From positions 310,001 through 374,000 of the forward strand of contig NZ_JACVEL010000004.1 in NCBI RefSeq assembly GCF_014518315.1: DNA of 64,000 nt, in the 5' to 3' direction. Below are positions 18,659 through 28,482 of the stretch, one piece after another. The position numbers and the translations under genes are program-made. Source of the stretch: Taishania pollutisoli. GTDB lineage: Bacteria > Bacteroidota > Bacteroidia > Flavobacteriales_D > Crocinitomicaceae. Positions within the stretch are counted from its first letter, which is position 1; each line of letters opens with the position of its first letter. The notes under the pieces were generated by a model. The model made no database searches, had not been told where the DNA came from, and was given only the letters and a program-made list of their open reading frames with translations.

Positions 18659-18856
18659 ATGAGTAAAGAATTGAAATATACCGAAGCGTTTGATGAGTTG
18701 CAACAAATCGTTTCGGATCTGGAAGACGGGGAAATTTCGGTAGACGAGTTGTCCCTGAAAATCAAGCGCGCTTCCGAGTTGATCAAAGTTTGTAAGCAAA
18801 AATTAGTAGCTACGGAAGAGGATGTTAACCAGATTTTAAAAGAATTGGAAGGGTAA
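18659..18856 (+). CDS. xseB: Exodeoxyribonuclease VII small subunit
   Basis: 65 aa, all-helical, with the family pattern YTEAFDELQQIVSDLEDGEISVDEL (residues about 7-31), followed by a second helix with Cys-Lys-Gln-Lys-Leu. It packs several copies along the XseA coiled coil. An in-frame start 84 nt upstream lies inside xseA and is rejected because homology begins at the ATG at 18659. Confidence 0.92.
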   Translation: MSKELKYTEAFDELQQIVSDLEDGEISVDELSLKIKRASELIKVCKQKLVATEEDVNQILKELEG

Positions 18857-18918
18857 TCATTTCCGGTTTTCGCCGTTGATTGTTTTTACGAATGTTGGTT
18901 ATACTTGAATGCATTGCT

Positions 18919-20190
18919 ATGAATAAATGTACATTACTTTTTATCCTGTTACTTCAACTACCTGTTTTTTCTCAGAAAGATGTGCTGCCGTTTCTGAAGA
19001 AAAATAACGGAGAGTTTTATGCTGAATTGCAGAAAAGCGCATTACTGGATGCCGGATTTTCTGCTAACCGGTATATCTTCCTGGGGGAAATACATGGATT
19101 TGCAGAACCGCAGCAGGTCGATTTGGCGCTTTTCAAGCGGTTGAATTCCAGGGATTCATTTAATTATTACATTGCTGAGATAGATGATGCAAAAGCATGG
19201 TTGCTGAATGAGTACCTGGCAACAGGGAATGAACTCCTGCTGGAAGATGTTTTTTACAGTTGGAAACAGGATACCGCGCAATGGTCCAACAAACAGTATT
19301 TTGAAAAATTCAGAGAGTTACATGCCTACCAGCAATCGCTTCCTGCACAGAAGAAATTTACAGTTGTCGGGGTCGACCAACCTCAGGATTTGATCATCAC
19401 ACTTCGCTACTTTAAACTGCTGTTCACAAAAACAAGCTTGTTTGTCGACGAAGTACGTCAGTTGGAAAAAGCACTGGAAGAGCAATCGCTTCCGTTGATT
19501 GAGCAGACGGCAAAGATCTTGTTGGACAGAATTTCTTCTGAAAAAGATGCTTCACAACAGGTATATGGAATCAATTATGTTAAAATTGCGCTTTTGTTGA
19601 ATAATTTACAGGGAATCAACCAGTCGCGGGATTTTTCCATGTACCAAAACCTGAAAAATTATGTAGCTGCATATGAGCTTGAAACGAAAAAGATGTACGG
19701 ATTTTTGGGAATGTTTCATTGCCTGCAGACCTCTTACAATAATGTGACACCATTTGCACAGTTGGTGAGGATGAACATGAGTGAGCAGACGTGTACAATT
19801 TTGGGATACTATACCGATGGTTTTATTATGATGCCGTATATCGGGCAAATGAAACAGATGTTGCCTGCTGCTGTTGTAGACCAGATGAAAGGATCACACC
19901 CTGATTTTGCTCACACAGACCGGTATGTTGCGTTGCCGTATTCGAATAGTCAATCCAACCCGTTTATGGAAAAAGTTGCTGAAATTGAGAAGTTGGAACA
20001 ACTGGCAAATCCTTCATCAGTACATTTATTTCGTTTGACAGGAAAAGACAGCCCGTTCAATAAGCAATCGACATACGCACAGGTAAATGGTGCCATGGGG
20101 CTTCAGTTGACAAATAAAAATGATGCGACAACTAAAGCGTTTCAGTACATTCTATTGATTCGGAATGTAAACCCGGCATCGCCAAGGTAG
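18919..20190 (+). CDS. Secreted EreA/ChaN-like protein
   Basis: 423 aa with a signal peptide (MNKCTLLFILLLQLPVFSQ). Residues about 45-75 read NRYIFLGEIHGFAEPQQVDL; the GExHG motif and the later VVGVDQPQDL are typical of the erythromycin esterase / ChaN / TIKI superfamily, where Glu and His form the active site. Bacteroidota encode many exported members with unknown substrates, so this should not be read as a resistance gene. The start at 18919 (rather than 39 nt upstream) places the signal peptide at the N-terminus. Upstream TATACTTG, one mismatch to TAnnTTTG, is a possible promoter. Confidence 0.7.
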   Translation: MNKCTLLFILLLQLPVFSQKDVLPFLKKNNGEFYAELQKSALLDAGFSANRYIFLGEIHGFAEPQQVDLALFKRLNSRDSFNYYIAEIDDAKAWLLNEYLATGNELLLEDVFYSWKQDTAQWSNKQYFEKFRELHAYQQSLPAQKKFTVVGVDQPQDLIITLRYFKLLFTKTSLFVDEVRQLEKALEEQSLPLIEQTAKILLDRISSEKDASQQVYGINYVKIALLLNNLQGINQSRDFSMYQNLKNYVAAYELETKKMYGFLGMFHCLQTSYNNVTPFAQLVRMNMSEQTCTILGYYTDGFIMMPYIGQMKQMLPAAVVDQMKGSHPDFAHTDRYVALPYSNSQSNPFMEKVAEIEKLEQLANPSSVHLFRLTGKDSPFNKQSTYAQVNGAMGLQLTNKNDATTKAFQYILLIRNVNPASPR

Positions 20191-20193
20191 TTT

Positions 20194-21159
20194 TTAATCC
20201 ACAATTTTCAGGATCACATTTCCTGTTTTTTGCCCCGTTTCTACATATTTGTAAGCTTCAACAATCTCTTCCAATCGATACGTGCGGTCGATAACAGGTT
20301 TGAAATCCCCATTTTCCACCCGGTGTTTCAGAAAATCGATCATTTCTTTGTTCATTGTCGGGATAGGGAAAATTACTTTCTTTCCACCGAATAAAGGAGT
20401 GAAAAGCGCCAGGTAGATGTTTTCGGCATTCTTGCCCAACTCGGTTGAAACATACTTTCCTTTTTTAGTCATCAGAGGTTTGCATGCACCGAATGAGCTT
20501 TTACCAACAGCATCGAAAACCAGTTCAAACCGTTGGGATGTTTTTGTGAAATCTTCTGTTTGGTAATCAATCACAACATCGGCACCCAGTGATCGTACCA
20601 GTTCAACACTTTTTGTATTGCAGACTGCCGTTACATGTACGCCGAAGTATTTTAGCAGTTGAACGGCGGCGGAACCAATGGCCCCGGTTGCACCATATAC
20701 CAATGCATGCTGTCCTTTTTGAATACCGGAACTTCGAATGTCGCAAAGTGCATAATGCGCTCCTTCCGTAAAAGCAGCCGCTGTTTCAAAATCATAATTT
20801 TCTGGAATCAAAGCAATGGCCCCATCTGCTGCAGTCGTCAGGTATTCGGCATGCCCTCCGCATGTTTTATCGTTAAAACCAAATACCCGGTCCCCTTTTT
20901 TGAAAGTGGTGACATCGCTTCCTGTGGATTCGATGACACCTGCAAATTCACATCCCAACGTCTGGTATTTCGGACGAAAAAGACCGCTCCAGAAGCGGGA
21001 AATAAAATATTCTGCACTGCGGAATCCCGAATCGGTCCGGTTCACAGTTGACGCATAAACCTTGATGAGTACCTCGTTGGAAGCAGGAACAGGTTGGGGA
21101 ATTTCTACTAATTGTGCGACTTCCGGTGGTCCGTATTTTTTGTAAATAACTGCTTTCAT
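20194..21159 (-). CDS. MDR-family NAD(P)-dependent oxidoreductase
   Basis: 321 aa, medium-chain dehydrogenase/reductase (quinone oxidoreductase-like). The GroES-like catalytic domain occupies 1-120 with GCEFAGVIESTG, and the nucleotide-binding Rossmann domain has YGATGAIGSAAVQLLKYFG (about 150-168). The structural zinc cysteines of classical alcohol dehydrogenases are not visible, which favours the zinc-free quinone oxidoreductase branch. It probably reduces a quinone or an alpha,beta-unsaturated carbonyl using NADPH; the substrate is unknown. Convergent with the previous gene with 3 nt between stops. Confidence 0.85.
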   Translation of the reverse strand: MKAVIYKKYGPPEVAQLVEIPQPVPASNEVLIKVYASTVNRTDSGFRSAEYFISRFWSGLFRPKYQTLGCEFAGVIESTGSDVTTFKKGDRVFGFNDKTCGGHAEYLTTAADGAIALIPENYDFETAAAFTEGAHYALCDIRSSGIQKGQHALVYGATGAIGSAAVQLLKYFGVHVTAVCNTKSVELVRSLGADVVIDYQTEDFTKTSQRFELVFDAVGKSSFGACKPLMTKKGKYVSTELGKNAENIYLALFTPLFGGKKVIFPIPTMNKEMIDFLKHRVENGDFKPVIDRTYRLEEIVEAYKYVETGQKTGNVILKIVD

Positions 21160-21272
21160 GGGTTGATTTTGGAGACGAAATTACAAAGAAAATCAGAGAT
21201 GGAAATGTGTTGTTTGACATTCCATAAAAGATATAAATTCCGAAAAAGTTTTATTTTTAAAATAAAAACTGC

Positions 21273-21456
21273 ATGATTAATCGTTTTCTGTCAAAAAATT
21301 GAGCAAAAGCTATTCAAAAAGAAAGCTATTCTGCTAATGGGAGCAAGGCAAATGGAAAAAACGTCGTTGTTAAAAAAGATGTTTTCCCATAGGACGGACG
21401 TTTTATGGCTGAGCGGAGACAAGCAAGATATAAGACAACTTCTTGATGGATTGTAA
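21273..21456 (+). pseudogene. Remnant of a DUF4143/AAA_14-type ATPase N-terminus
   Basis: From the ATG at 21273 the sequence reads MINRFLSK and then hits a stop in an A6 run. Removing one A restores KIEQKLFKKKAILLMGARQ followed by MEKTSLLKKMF and later VLWLSGDKQDIRQLLDGL, then a stop at 21454. This closely follows the start of the AAA_14/DUF4143 ATPases, whose Walker A is GARQ-x-GKT. Here the Gly before Lys is Glu, the frame is broken and the rest of the gene is absent. A decayed fragment, not a working gene. Confidence 0.75.
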
Positions 21457-21568
21457 TTCAATACAAATGCTCAACAAACATCAACTACCTTAAGCCAAAT
21501 TTTATTCCTTTTAAGCCTTTTTTAAGGTTGTTCCCCTCACTTTTGTCTGCATAATTGAAAGTTATCAG

Positions 21569-22852
21569 ATGAAACAACTATTGGTTTTACCATTTATCGT
21601 GTTTGGTTCTTACCTCCATGCCCAGGATACCCTATCGCTGAGCCGGGAAGAATGCGAAGGCGTTTTTCTTAAAGAAAATTTACTATTAATCGCTGAAAAG
21701 TTAAAAATCTCGCAATCCGAGGCATTGGTGCAACAAGCAAAGCTGTGGCCTAACCCGAGTTTTACACTGGATCAGGTTAACTTCTGGGCGACAAATTACC
21801 AAACGCAGGGACAGGAGATTGTTCCACCGCTGTGGGGGAATTTCGGAAGAAATCAGCAGTTTGGAATGGAACTGGAACAGTTGATCCTGACCGCTGGAAA
21901 ACGAAAAAAATTAATGGCACTGGAACGGGTCGGTGTCGATAAAGCAGGCGTTTATTTTGAAGAATTGCTGCGCAGTCTGAAAACAGAATTCCGTAGCCTG
22001 ATTGCCGAATTACAGTACATTCAGGGAATTGAAGCAGCATATAGAGAACAATTGACCTCTGTTGCAAAACTGACTGTTTCCTTTCAAAGTCAGGTGCAAA
22101 AAGGAAATATTTCCAGGGGAGAATATGTGCGTCTCAAAGCACTGGAACTGGAGTTGACAAGTGAACTGAACGACTTGAAAAATGACCGGAATGCGGTTCA
22201 GAAAGAATTAAAATCATTGATGCGACTCAATCCGCTTACCATTCTTGTGATCACAGATAAACCGGGAACGGTTGCAGGAAATTTGTCTCAACTCAGAGCT
22301 GCCGACCTGATTGAACAAGCAAAATCGAACAGGCAGGAACTCAAATTAGCCGAACTGGAAAAAGAGTATTACAGCAAGTTGTATGCCTACGAACGGGCAC
22401 AGCGTGTTCCGGATTTATCGCTCAAGGCAACGTACGACAGAAACGGAAACACCATGCTTGACTTTATCGGATTCGGATTTTCCATTGACCTGCCGTTTTT
22501 TAACCGCAACCAGGGGAACATAAAATACGCTGAAACAGGATTGGAAATCGCAAAAATCGAAAATGAGTTCCGGCAATTGCAGGTAGAAAATGAGGTCGTT
22601 GCAGCCTACCAAAACCTGTTGATTGCCTCTGATTTTATGAACAATATTGAACCGGGATATGAACAAACACTGGATGACCTGCTGAAACATTACGCTTCAA
22701 ATTTTCAAAGCAGAAACATCAGTATGATCGAATTTATCGATTTTCTGGACGCGTACCTTGACAATAAAAAGATCATCCTGGACGCAGAGAAAAATGTCAG
22801 TCAAAAGCTGGAAGAATTGAATTACGCTGTAGGAACAGAAGTGTTGCAGTAA
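21569..22852 (+). CDS. TolC-family outer-membrane channel of metal efflux
   Basis: 427 aa with a signal peptide (to LHAQ, about 19). Long helical repeats typical of TolC/CusC/CzcC, with the NPSFTLDQ motif (about 57-64) after the first helix and SFQSQVQKGNISRGEYVRLKALELEL (about 170-195). It forms the outer-membrane exit duct for the RND pump encoded next. It lacks the N-terminal Cys of lipoprotein CusC. First gene of a three-gene operon; the promoter candidate CACTTTTG lies just upstream. Confidence 0.85.
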   Translation: MKQLLVLPFIVFGSYLHAQDTLSLSREECEGVFLKENLLLIAEKLKISQSEALVQQAKLWPNPSFTLDQVNFWATNYQTQGQEIVPPLWGNFGRNQQFGMELEQLILTAGKRKKLMALERVGVDKAGVYFEELLRSLKTEFRSLIAELQYIQGIEAAYREQLTSVAKLTVSFQSQVQKGNISRGEYVRLKALELELTSELNDLKNDRNAVQKELKSLMRLNPLTILVITDKPGTVAGNLSQLRAADLIEQAKSNRQELKLAELEKEYYSKLYAYERAQRVPDLSLKATYDRNGNTMLDFIGFGFSIDLPFFNRNQGNIKYAETGLEIAKIENEFRQLQVENEVVAAYQNLLIASDFMNNIEPGYEQTLDDLLKHYASNFQSRNISMIEFIDFLDAYLDNKKIILDAEKNVSQKLEELNYAVGTEVLQ

Positions 22853-22895
22853 AAAAGGTAGAAAAGAAAATAAAAACAGATTGAATAGAAAGACA

Positions 22896-23981
22896 ATGAA
22901 TAAGTACATAGTATATAGCATATTATCACTCGGAGCACTGGCTTCTTGTGGAAGTGAATCCCCGGAAAACGGAAGAGGTACGGAAGAAAAGTTTTGCCTG
23001 GATGAAACATTTCGCAAAAAAATAGCATTTACAGCAGCTTCTGAAGACCTGGTATCAGAAACCATCCACCTGACAGGAAGTGTGGAGGCCAATCCGGATA
23101 AAGTTGTAAGCTTTGTCAGTCTGGTAAGCGGGGTAGTTGTCAATACGCATTTTTCACTGGGAGACAATGTCAGGAAAGGACAGGTGCTTGTAGAGTTGAG
23201 AAGTGCTGAATTAAGCGCGCTGCAGGCGGAATGGAGTAGCCTGAAATCACAGATCAGAGTTGCTGAACGAAACCTGCAGTCTGTTAAATCCATGTTTGAA
23301 GAAGGAATCGCTTCTGAAAAAGACTTTTTTGCTGCACAAAGTGAATTAAGTGTGTTGAAGGCAAATGAACTAAAAATCAGCAGTGATTTATCCCTCTATC
23401 AGGCAAGTCCTGAAAAAGGAGTATTCCAGATCAAAGCAGCAGCGTCGGGGATTATCACTGCGAAAGATGTGACACCGGGAATGTCTGTTACTTCAGATGG
23501 TGCGACTCTGTTTACCATTTCAGACCTGAATGATGTCTGGATCATGGCCAATGTATATGCAGGGAATGTACAAAACATTCAACCGGGAATGAAAGTGACC
23601 ATGACAACACTTTCATATGCAGATGAAGTGTTCGAAGGAAAGATATCCGTTATTTCAAGTGTGTTGGATGAAGAAGCAAAAGTACTCAAAGCGCGCATTG
23701 TCCTTGACAATAAGGATCTGAAGTTAAAACCCGGAATGCTGGTGGATATTCATGCGCTGAAGGAATCACAGACCAAAGCAGTGAGCATTCCAACAGCGGC
23801 ACTGATCTTTTCAGACAATCAGAATTATGTATTGGTGTACAAAGATGATTGCAACATCGAGGTCAGAAAAGTAACGATTCTGGCACAGAACACACACAGA
23901 ACATTTATTTCCGAAGGATTGGAAGACAAGGAATCGGTGATCTCGAAAAATCAATTATTAGTATTCGGAGCAATCAGATAG
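22896..23981 (+). CDS. RND efflux periplasmic adaptor lipoprotein (CusB/CzcB type)
   Basis: 361 aa, membrane-fusion protein linking pump and channel. The lipobox LASC (Cys about 18) indicates lipid anchoring. The barrel-sandwich/lipoyl half-motifs are at about 65-100 and 170-200 (IKAAASGIITAKDVTPGMSV), with a helical hairpin between and the beta-barrel after it. There is no N-terminal His- or Met-rich metal-binding extension. Start chosen at the ATG at 22896; a TTG 15 nt upstream is less likely. Second gene in the operon, 43 nt after the channel gene. Confidence 0.88.
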   Translation: MNKYIVYSILSLGALASCGSESPENGRGTEEKFCLDETFRKKIAFTAASEDLVSETIHLTGSVEANPDKVVSFVSLVSGVVVNTHFSLGDNVRKGQVLVELRSAELSALQAEWSSLKSQIRVAERNLQSVKSMFEEGIASEKDFFAAQSELSVLKANELKISSDLSLYQASPEKGVFQIKAAASGIITAKDVTPGMSVTSDGATLFTISDLNDVWIMANVYAGNVQNIQPGMKVTMTTLSYADEVFEGKISVISSVLDEEAKVLKARIVLDNKDLKLKPGMLVDIHALKESQTKAVSIPTAALIFSDNQNYVLVYKDDCNIEVRKVTILAQNTHRTFISEGLEDKESVISKNQLLVFGAIR

Positions 23982-23993
23982 AAGCCAACAGTT

Positions 23994-26900
23994 ATGCAAA
24001 AATTCATTCAATCAATTGTTTCTTTTTCACTAAAGAATTCAATCATCGTTTTTTTCCTTACAGCGCTGCTCATTGTAGCAGGTGTTGTGAGTTATATTCA
24101 CACACCTATTGAAGCGTTTCCGGATGTAACGAACACGCGTGCACGGATTATTACACAATGGCCGGGAAGAAGTGCCGAAGAGGTGGAGAAATTTGTAACA
24201 CTTCCCATCATGAAGAAAATGAATACCATTCCGAAAAAAGCACAGGTACGTTCCATTTCGCTATTCGGATTGTCCGTTGTGACGGTCATTTTCGACGATG
24301 ATGTGGAAGACTTTTATGCCCAGCAATATGCTTCAAATCGCTTGCAGGGAGTGGATCTGCCACATGGTGCTGATGCGGAAATCGAACCGCCTTACGGTGC
24401 AACAGGAGAAATTTTCCGGTATGTCATCAAAAGCGATCGTCCGATCAAAGAGTTGACAGCGATCCACGATTGGGTCATCGAACGGGAACTGGTTGCCGTT
24501 CCCGGAGTGGCAGATGTTGTGAGTTTCGGAGGAGAGGAAAAAATCTATGAGATAAAAATCAACCCGACGGAATTGGCGAATTATGACCTTTCTCCGTTGG
24601 AAGTATTTGAAGCCGTTTCAAAAAGTAACATCAACGTCGGGGGAGATGTAATTGAAAAAGGAAGCCAGGCGTATGTTGTACGCGGTGTCGGTTTGCTCGA
24701 CAGGGTGGAAGACATTGAAAACATTCTTATTGAAGTCAAGGGAGGGACACCGATCCTGGTGAAACACGTGGCGGAAGTACAAATCGGTGCCAAACCGCGA
24801 TTGGGACAAGTCGGATTTCAGAACGATACCGACCTGGTACAAGGAATTGTGATGATGTTGCGGGGGGAAAACCCCGGAGATGTGATCCCCCGTTTAAAGG
24901 AAAAAATCGCGGAGCTGAACGAAAGTATGCTGCCGAATGATGTAAAAATTGAACCATTCATCGACCGGACGGAATTGGTAGATGCAACAGTTGGAACAGT
25001 TACCAAAAACCTGGTAGAGGGAATTTTCTTTGTGTCATTGGTGGTGTTTATTTTCTTGTTCGACTGGCGTTCTACATTGATTGTTGCAACCGTAATTCCG
25101 TTGTCATTTTTGTTTGCATTGCTGATGCTGCGCATCCAGGGATTGCCGGCCAATCTGATTTCTCTCGGTGCGATTGATTTTGGATTGCTCCTCGAAGGAA
25201 CGCTCGTCATCGTGGAAACGGTCTTCGTCGCCATGGAGAAAAAAGCCCATCACCTGGGAATGGAAAAATTCAACCGGATCGGGAAATCCGGGTTGATCAA
25301 AAAGAGTGCAGGAAGTGTTGCAACGTACATTGTATTTGCACAGATTATCCTGATTGTTGCATTGATTCCGATTTTCTCTTTTCAGAAAGTGGAAGGGAAA
25401 ATGTTCTCCCCACTGGCATTTACATTGGGATATGCATTGATCGGTTCCCTGATTCTCAGTATTACGTATGTTCCGGCAATGTGTAAGCTCATTCTGAAGA
25501 AGAACATTAAAGAGAAAGAAAACATCATTTCCCGCTTCTTTAAAAATACATTGTTTAAGCTGTTTTTGCTGAGCAATCGCTTTAAAAAGGCAACCATTGC
25601 AGCCTTTGTCGGCTTGATCGTGATTTGTACAACGAGTTTCCTGTTCTACGGATCGGAATTTATCCCGAAACTCAATGAAGGAGCATTGTATGTACGGGCA
25701 ACATTGCCAAACAGCATCAATATTCAGGAATCTACCCGCCTGGCGGAAGAGATGAAATCCAAAATCCGCGATTTCAAAGAAGTGAAATTTGTACTGAACC
25801 AGGTCGGGCGACCGAATGACGGAACCGATCCGACAGGATTCTTCAACGTGGAGTTTCACATTCAGTTGTACCCGGAGAAAGAATGGAAACGACATGTGAA
25901 TAAGGAACAACTGATCGAAGAAATGCGGGGAAAACTGCAAACGTACCCGGGGGTTGTATTCGGATTCAGCCAACCGATCCAGGACAATGTGGAGGAATAT
26001 GTTGCAGGAGTAAAAAGTTCACTGGTTGTTAAAATTTTCGGAGAAAATCTCTTCGAACTGGAAGAATATGCCGACCAGGTGGCAGCCAGTTTGAAAGGTG
26101 TAGAGGGAATTGAAGACCTGAATGTGTACCGGAATATCGGATTGCCGGAATTAAGAATCCAACTGCACGATCACAAAATGGCACGCTATGCAATTGATGT
26201 GGCGGATGCACAGGCGGTAATCGAGATGGCCATCGGAGGTAGTGCGGCGACAAAATTCTATGAGGATGACCGGATGTTTGATGTTCGTCTGCGTTTCCAG
26301 AAAGAATACCGGGACGACGAAGAAAAAATCGGTGATATTTTGATCCCCGCTGAAGACGGGAAGAAAATTCCACTGAAAGAAATTTCTACAATCAGTTACA
26401 TTACCGGTCCGACGTTCATTTACCGCGAGGGAAGTAGTCGTTACATTGCTGTCGGATTCAGTATCGAAGGTCGTGACCTGGGGAGTGTAATTGCCGAAGC
26501 AAAAGAAAAAGTCGCGCGGGAAGTACACATTCCGGAAAAGAACAAAGTGGTCTGGGCGGGAGAATTTGAAAGCAAGGAACGCGCGACAAAACAGTTGGCG
26601 GTCATTGTCCCGGCAGTGTTGGTATTGATCTTATTCCTGTTGTATTTCAATTTCGGAACAATCAAAGACACCCTGATTGCTGCAAGTACGATTCCGTTTG
26701 CATTCATCGGAGGATTTATCTCCCTCTGGGTAACGGGAACTGTTTTTGGAATCTCAGCAGGAATCGGATTCATTATTCTCTTCGGCGTAAATACCATCAA
26801 CAGCATCATATTAATCGCAGTAATGAAAGAAAATTTGCGGAAAATGAGTTTGAAAGAAGCGATTTCCAACGGAGTACACAGCCGGATCCGACCGATTGTC

Positions 26901-27074
26901 ATGATTGCGCTCATGGGATCATTGGGATTATTACCTGCTGCATTGTCCACGGGAATGGGGTCTGAAATTCAGAAACCGCTGGCCATTATGATCGTGGGAG
27001 GATTATTGATCTGTATGGTATTGGCACTAACGGTACTTCCTCAGGTATTTCACTGGGCGTATCGAAAAAAATAA
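23994..27074 (+). CDS. Heavy-metal RND transporter (CzcA/CusA family)
   Basis: 1026 aa inner-membrane proton-driven pump with 12 membrane helices and two large periplasmic loops. The family signature FPDVTNTRARIITQWPGRSAEEVE is at about 43-66. The TM4 proton-relay motif reads DFGLLLEGTLVIVET (395-409), matching DFG-x3-DGA-x3-VE of the Zn/Co/Cd group except D to E at 401 and A to T at 403; Cu/Ag pumps lack the first Asp. A divalent cation substrate is therefore more likely than copper, but this is inference. It ends the operon and faces a two-component system across a shared terminator. Confidence 0.9.
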   Translation: MQKFIQSIVSFSLKNSIIVFFLTALLIVAGVVSYIHTPIEAFPDVTNTRARIITQWPGRSAEEVEKFVTLPIMKKMNTIPKKAQVRSISLFGLSVVTVIFDDDVEDFYAQQYASNRLQGVDLPHGADAEIEPPYGATGEIFRYVIKSDRPIKELTAIHDWVIERELVAVPGVADVVSFGGEEKIYEIKINPTELANYDLSPLEVFEAVSKSNINVGGDVIEKGSQAYVVRGVGLLDRVEDIENILIEVKGGTPILVKHVAEVQIGAKPRLGQVGFQNDTDLVQGIVMMLRGENPGDVIPRLKEKIAELNESMLPNDVKIEPFIDRTELVDATVGTVTKNLVEGIFFVSLVVFIFLFDWRSTLIVATVIPLSFLFALLMLRIQGLPANLISLGAIDFGLLLEGTLVIVETVFVAMEKKAHHLGMEKFNRIGKSGLIKKSAGSVATYIVFAQIILIVALIPIFSFQKVEGKMFSPLAFTLGYALIGSLILSITYVPAMCKLILKKNIKEKENIISRFFKNTLFKLFLLSNRFKKATIAAFVGLIVICTTSFLFYGSEFIPKLNEGALYVRATLPNSINIQESTRLAEEMKSKIRDFKEVKFVLNQVGRPNDGTDPTGFFNVEFHIQLYPEKEWKRHVNKEQLIEEMRGKLQTYPGVVFGFSQPIQDNVEEYVAGVKSSLVVKIFGENLFELEEYADQVAASLKGVEGIEDLNVYRNIGLPELRIQLHDHKMARYAIDVADAQAVIEMAIGGSAATKFYEDDRMFDVRLRFQKEYRDDEEKIGDILIPAEDGKKIPLKEISTISYITGPTFIYREGSSRYIAVGFSIEGRDLGSVIAEAKEKVAREVHIPEKNKVVWAGEFESKERATKQLAVIVPAVLVLILFLLYFNFGTIKDTLIAASTIPFAFIGGFISLWVTGTVFGISAGIGFIILFGVNTINSIILIAVMKENLRKMSLKEAISNGVHSRIRPIVMIALMGSLGLLPAALSTGMGSEIQKPLAIMIVGGLLICMVLALTVLPQVFHWAYRKK

Positions 27075-27087
27075 GGGAAAAGAAAAC

Positions 27088-27121
27088 GTAGCGGCATGTT
27101 GAAACTCCGATATGCCGCTAC
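27088..27121. terminator. Bidirectional terminator between efflux operon and TCS
   Basis: GTAGCGGCAT (27088-27097) is perfectly complementary to ATGCCGCTAC (27112-27121), flanked by A-rich and T-rich edges. The right arm overlaps the stop codon of the histidine kinase gene. Confidence 0.75.
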
Positions 27122-28482
27122 ATTTTCCACACAATTTCAAAAATATTTATATTGTTGTTTCCCCGGTAATGGATATCTCCTTTGTGCAGGTCGACAATTT
27201 TGCGGGTTAAAACCAATCCCAATCCGAAACCAGCTTTATTGTTGCTGTTTTTCCCCCTGAAAAACCGGGTAAATAAGTACTGTTCATCTTCCGGATCAAT
27301 GGTCTTTCCGGAATTGGAAATGCTGATCTTCAACCGGTCGGTGTAAGAACAATCGATTTTTATTTCTGCACGCTCATTGTCTGAATAAGCAATGCAATTC
27401 AGCAACAGGTTTTGAAATGCGTGACGAAGCAGGTCTTCATTGGCGTCGATCTGTAGCTTTGTTTCATCGAAGTAAACCGGGAAAAAATTAATTTCAAAGT
27501 GGAAATCAGGATACAATACATTGATATGTTCCACCACATCGAACAGTAATTCATCTACGCGCAGTGCCTGTTTACTGACTTCCTGACCCGATTCTATTTT
27601 TGCAATTTCCAATAGTGCGTTGATAATCCCTCCCAATGATTTTGAACGGATGATCTGATCATGAACGCCTTCTTTTATCGTGTCTATATCATCGGAACTG
27701 TGAATTTTTTCCAGTTCGGAAACGAGAATTGCCAACGGTGTTTTCAATTCATGAGATACATGGTTAATAGTGTGTTTCTGATAAGTAAAGGCGTCATTGG
27801 TACGCTTCAGCAATGCATTGAAACGATCCACGAGATTTTGCAATTCATACGTTGTTGTGGTAAGTGCAATTGTTTCATTGACTTCCTTGTTCGGATCGTA
27901 GTGATTCAATTGCTCCGACAGATTGGCAATCGGCTTGGCGATGAGGTTGGACAGGTAAAGCGATAGTAAAACGACAATAATAGTGGTCGCAACCAGGATG
28001 CCGATCAGGACTTTTCCTAAGAAGTTTTTCTTGGAATAACCAAATGCATCATAGGCTTTACTGACCGCGTAATAACTTTCTTTTTTTGTTTCAATATATA
28101 CCCCGATGAGGTCGTAGTCCCCGTCTTTTGTTTCAATCCAGCGTTTGGAAGGGGACAATTGATTGAGGATTTCATTGGCGCGTGCAATGGACAAATTATC
28201 CAGGCTGGAAAAAATCAGTTTTTTATTCCGGTCAAAGATCAGCATCTTTTCATCGTAAAAATCGTGAATCGTCTGTCGGTCGATGGCTTCGGAGATTTCC
28301 AGGCTCATCTGTTTAAATTCCTTGATCAGGTCAATTGTCTGCCTGATTTTTTCATTTTGCAGTTGTTGAAATTCTTCTTCCCGGTGCTCGGAGAATAAAA
28401 TATAAATGATGGTCAGCGTGATTGCTGTCAGCACAATAATAGCACTGGAAAAGTAGAACAATATTTTATTTCTGATCTTCAT
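27118..28482 (-). CDS. Sensor histidine kinase
   Basis: 454 aa. Two membrane helices (about 7-29 and 157-178) bracket a periplasmic sensor of about 125 aa; HAMP follows, then HisKA with the phospho-acceptor H244 in HVSHELKTPL, and HATPase_c with N-box LLLNCIAYS and G-boxes ISNSGKTI and GFGLGLVL. It overlaps the upstream response regulator by 17 nt, so they form one operon. Its position facing the RND efflux operon suggests metal sensing like CusS/CzcS, but no obvious metal-binding cluster is visible. Start at the ATG at 28482; a TTG 9 nt upstream is possible. Confidence 0.9.
   Translation of the reverse strand: MKIRNKILFYFSSAIIVLTAITLTIIYILFSEHREEEFQQLQNEKIRQTIDLIKEFKQMSLEISEAIDRQTIHDFYDEKMLIFDRNKKLIFSSLDNLSIARANEILNQLSPSKRWIETKDGDYDLIGVYIETKKESYYAVSKAYDAFGYSKKNFLGKVLIGILVATTIIVVLLSLYLSNLIAKPIANLSEQLNHYDPNKEVNETIALTTTTYELQNLVDRFNALLKRTNDAFTYQKHTINHVSHELKTPLAILVSELEKIHSSDDIDTIKEGVHDQIIRSKSLGGIINALLEIAKIESGQEVSKQALRVDELLFDVVEHINVLYPDFHFEINFFPVYFDETKLQIDANEDLLRHAFQNLLLNCIAYSDNERAEIKIDCSYTDRLKISISNSGKTIDPEDEQYLFTRFFRGKNSNNKAGFGLGLVLTRKIVDLHKGDIHYRGNNNINIFEIVWKM

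Noticed and set aside
18919-20190. Macrolide resistance esterase
   Set aside because: The GExHG motif places it in the EreA/ChaN superfamily, but most Bacteroidota members are exported proteins of unknown substrate; nothing here indicates antibiotic hydrolysis.
25104-25973. 289-aa ORF on the minus strand
   Set aside because: Lies wholly antisense to the RND pump gene; Cys/His-rich nonsense composition with no domain. A shadow of the real gene.
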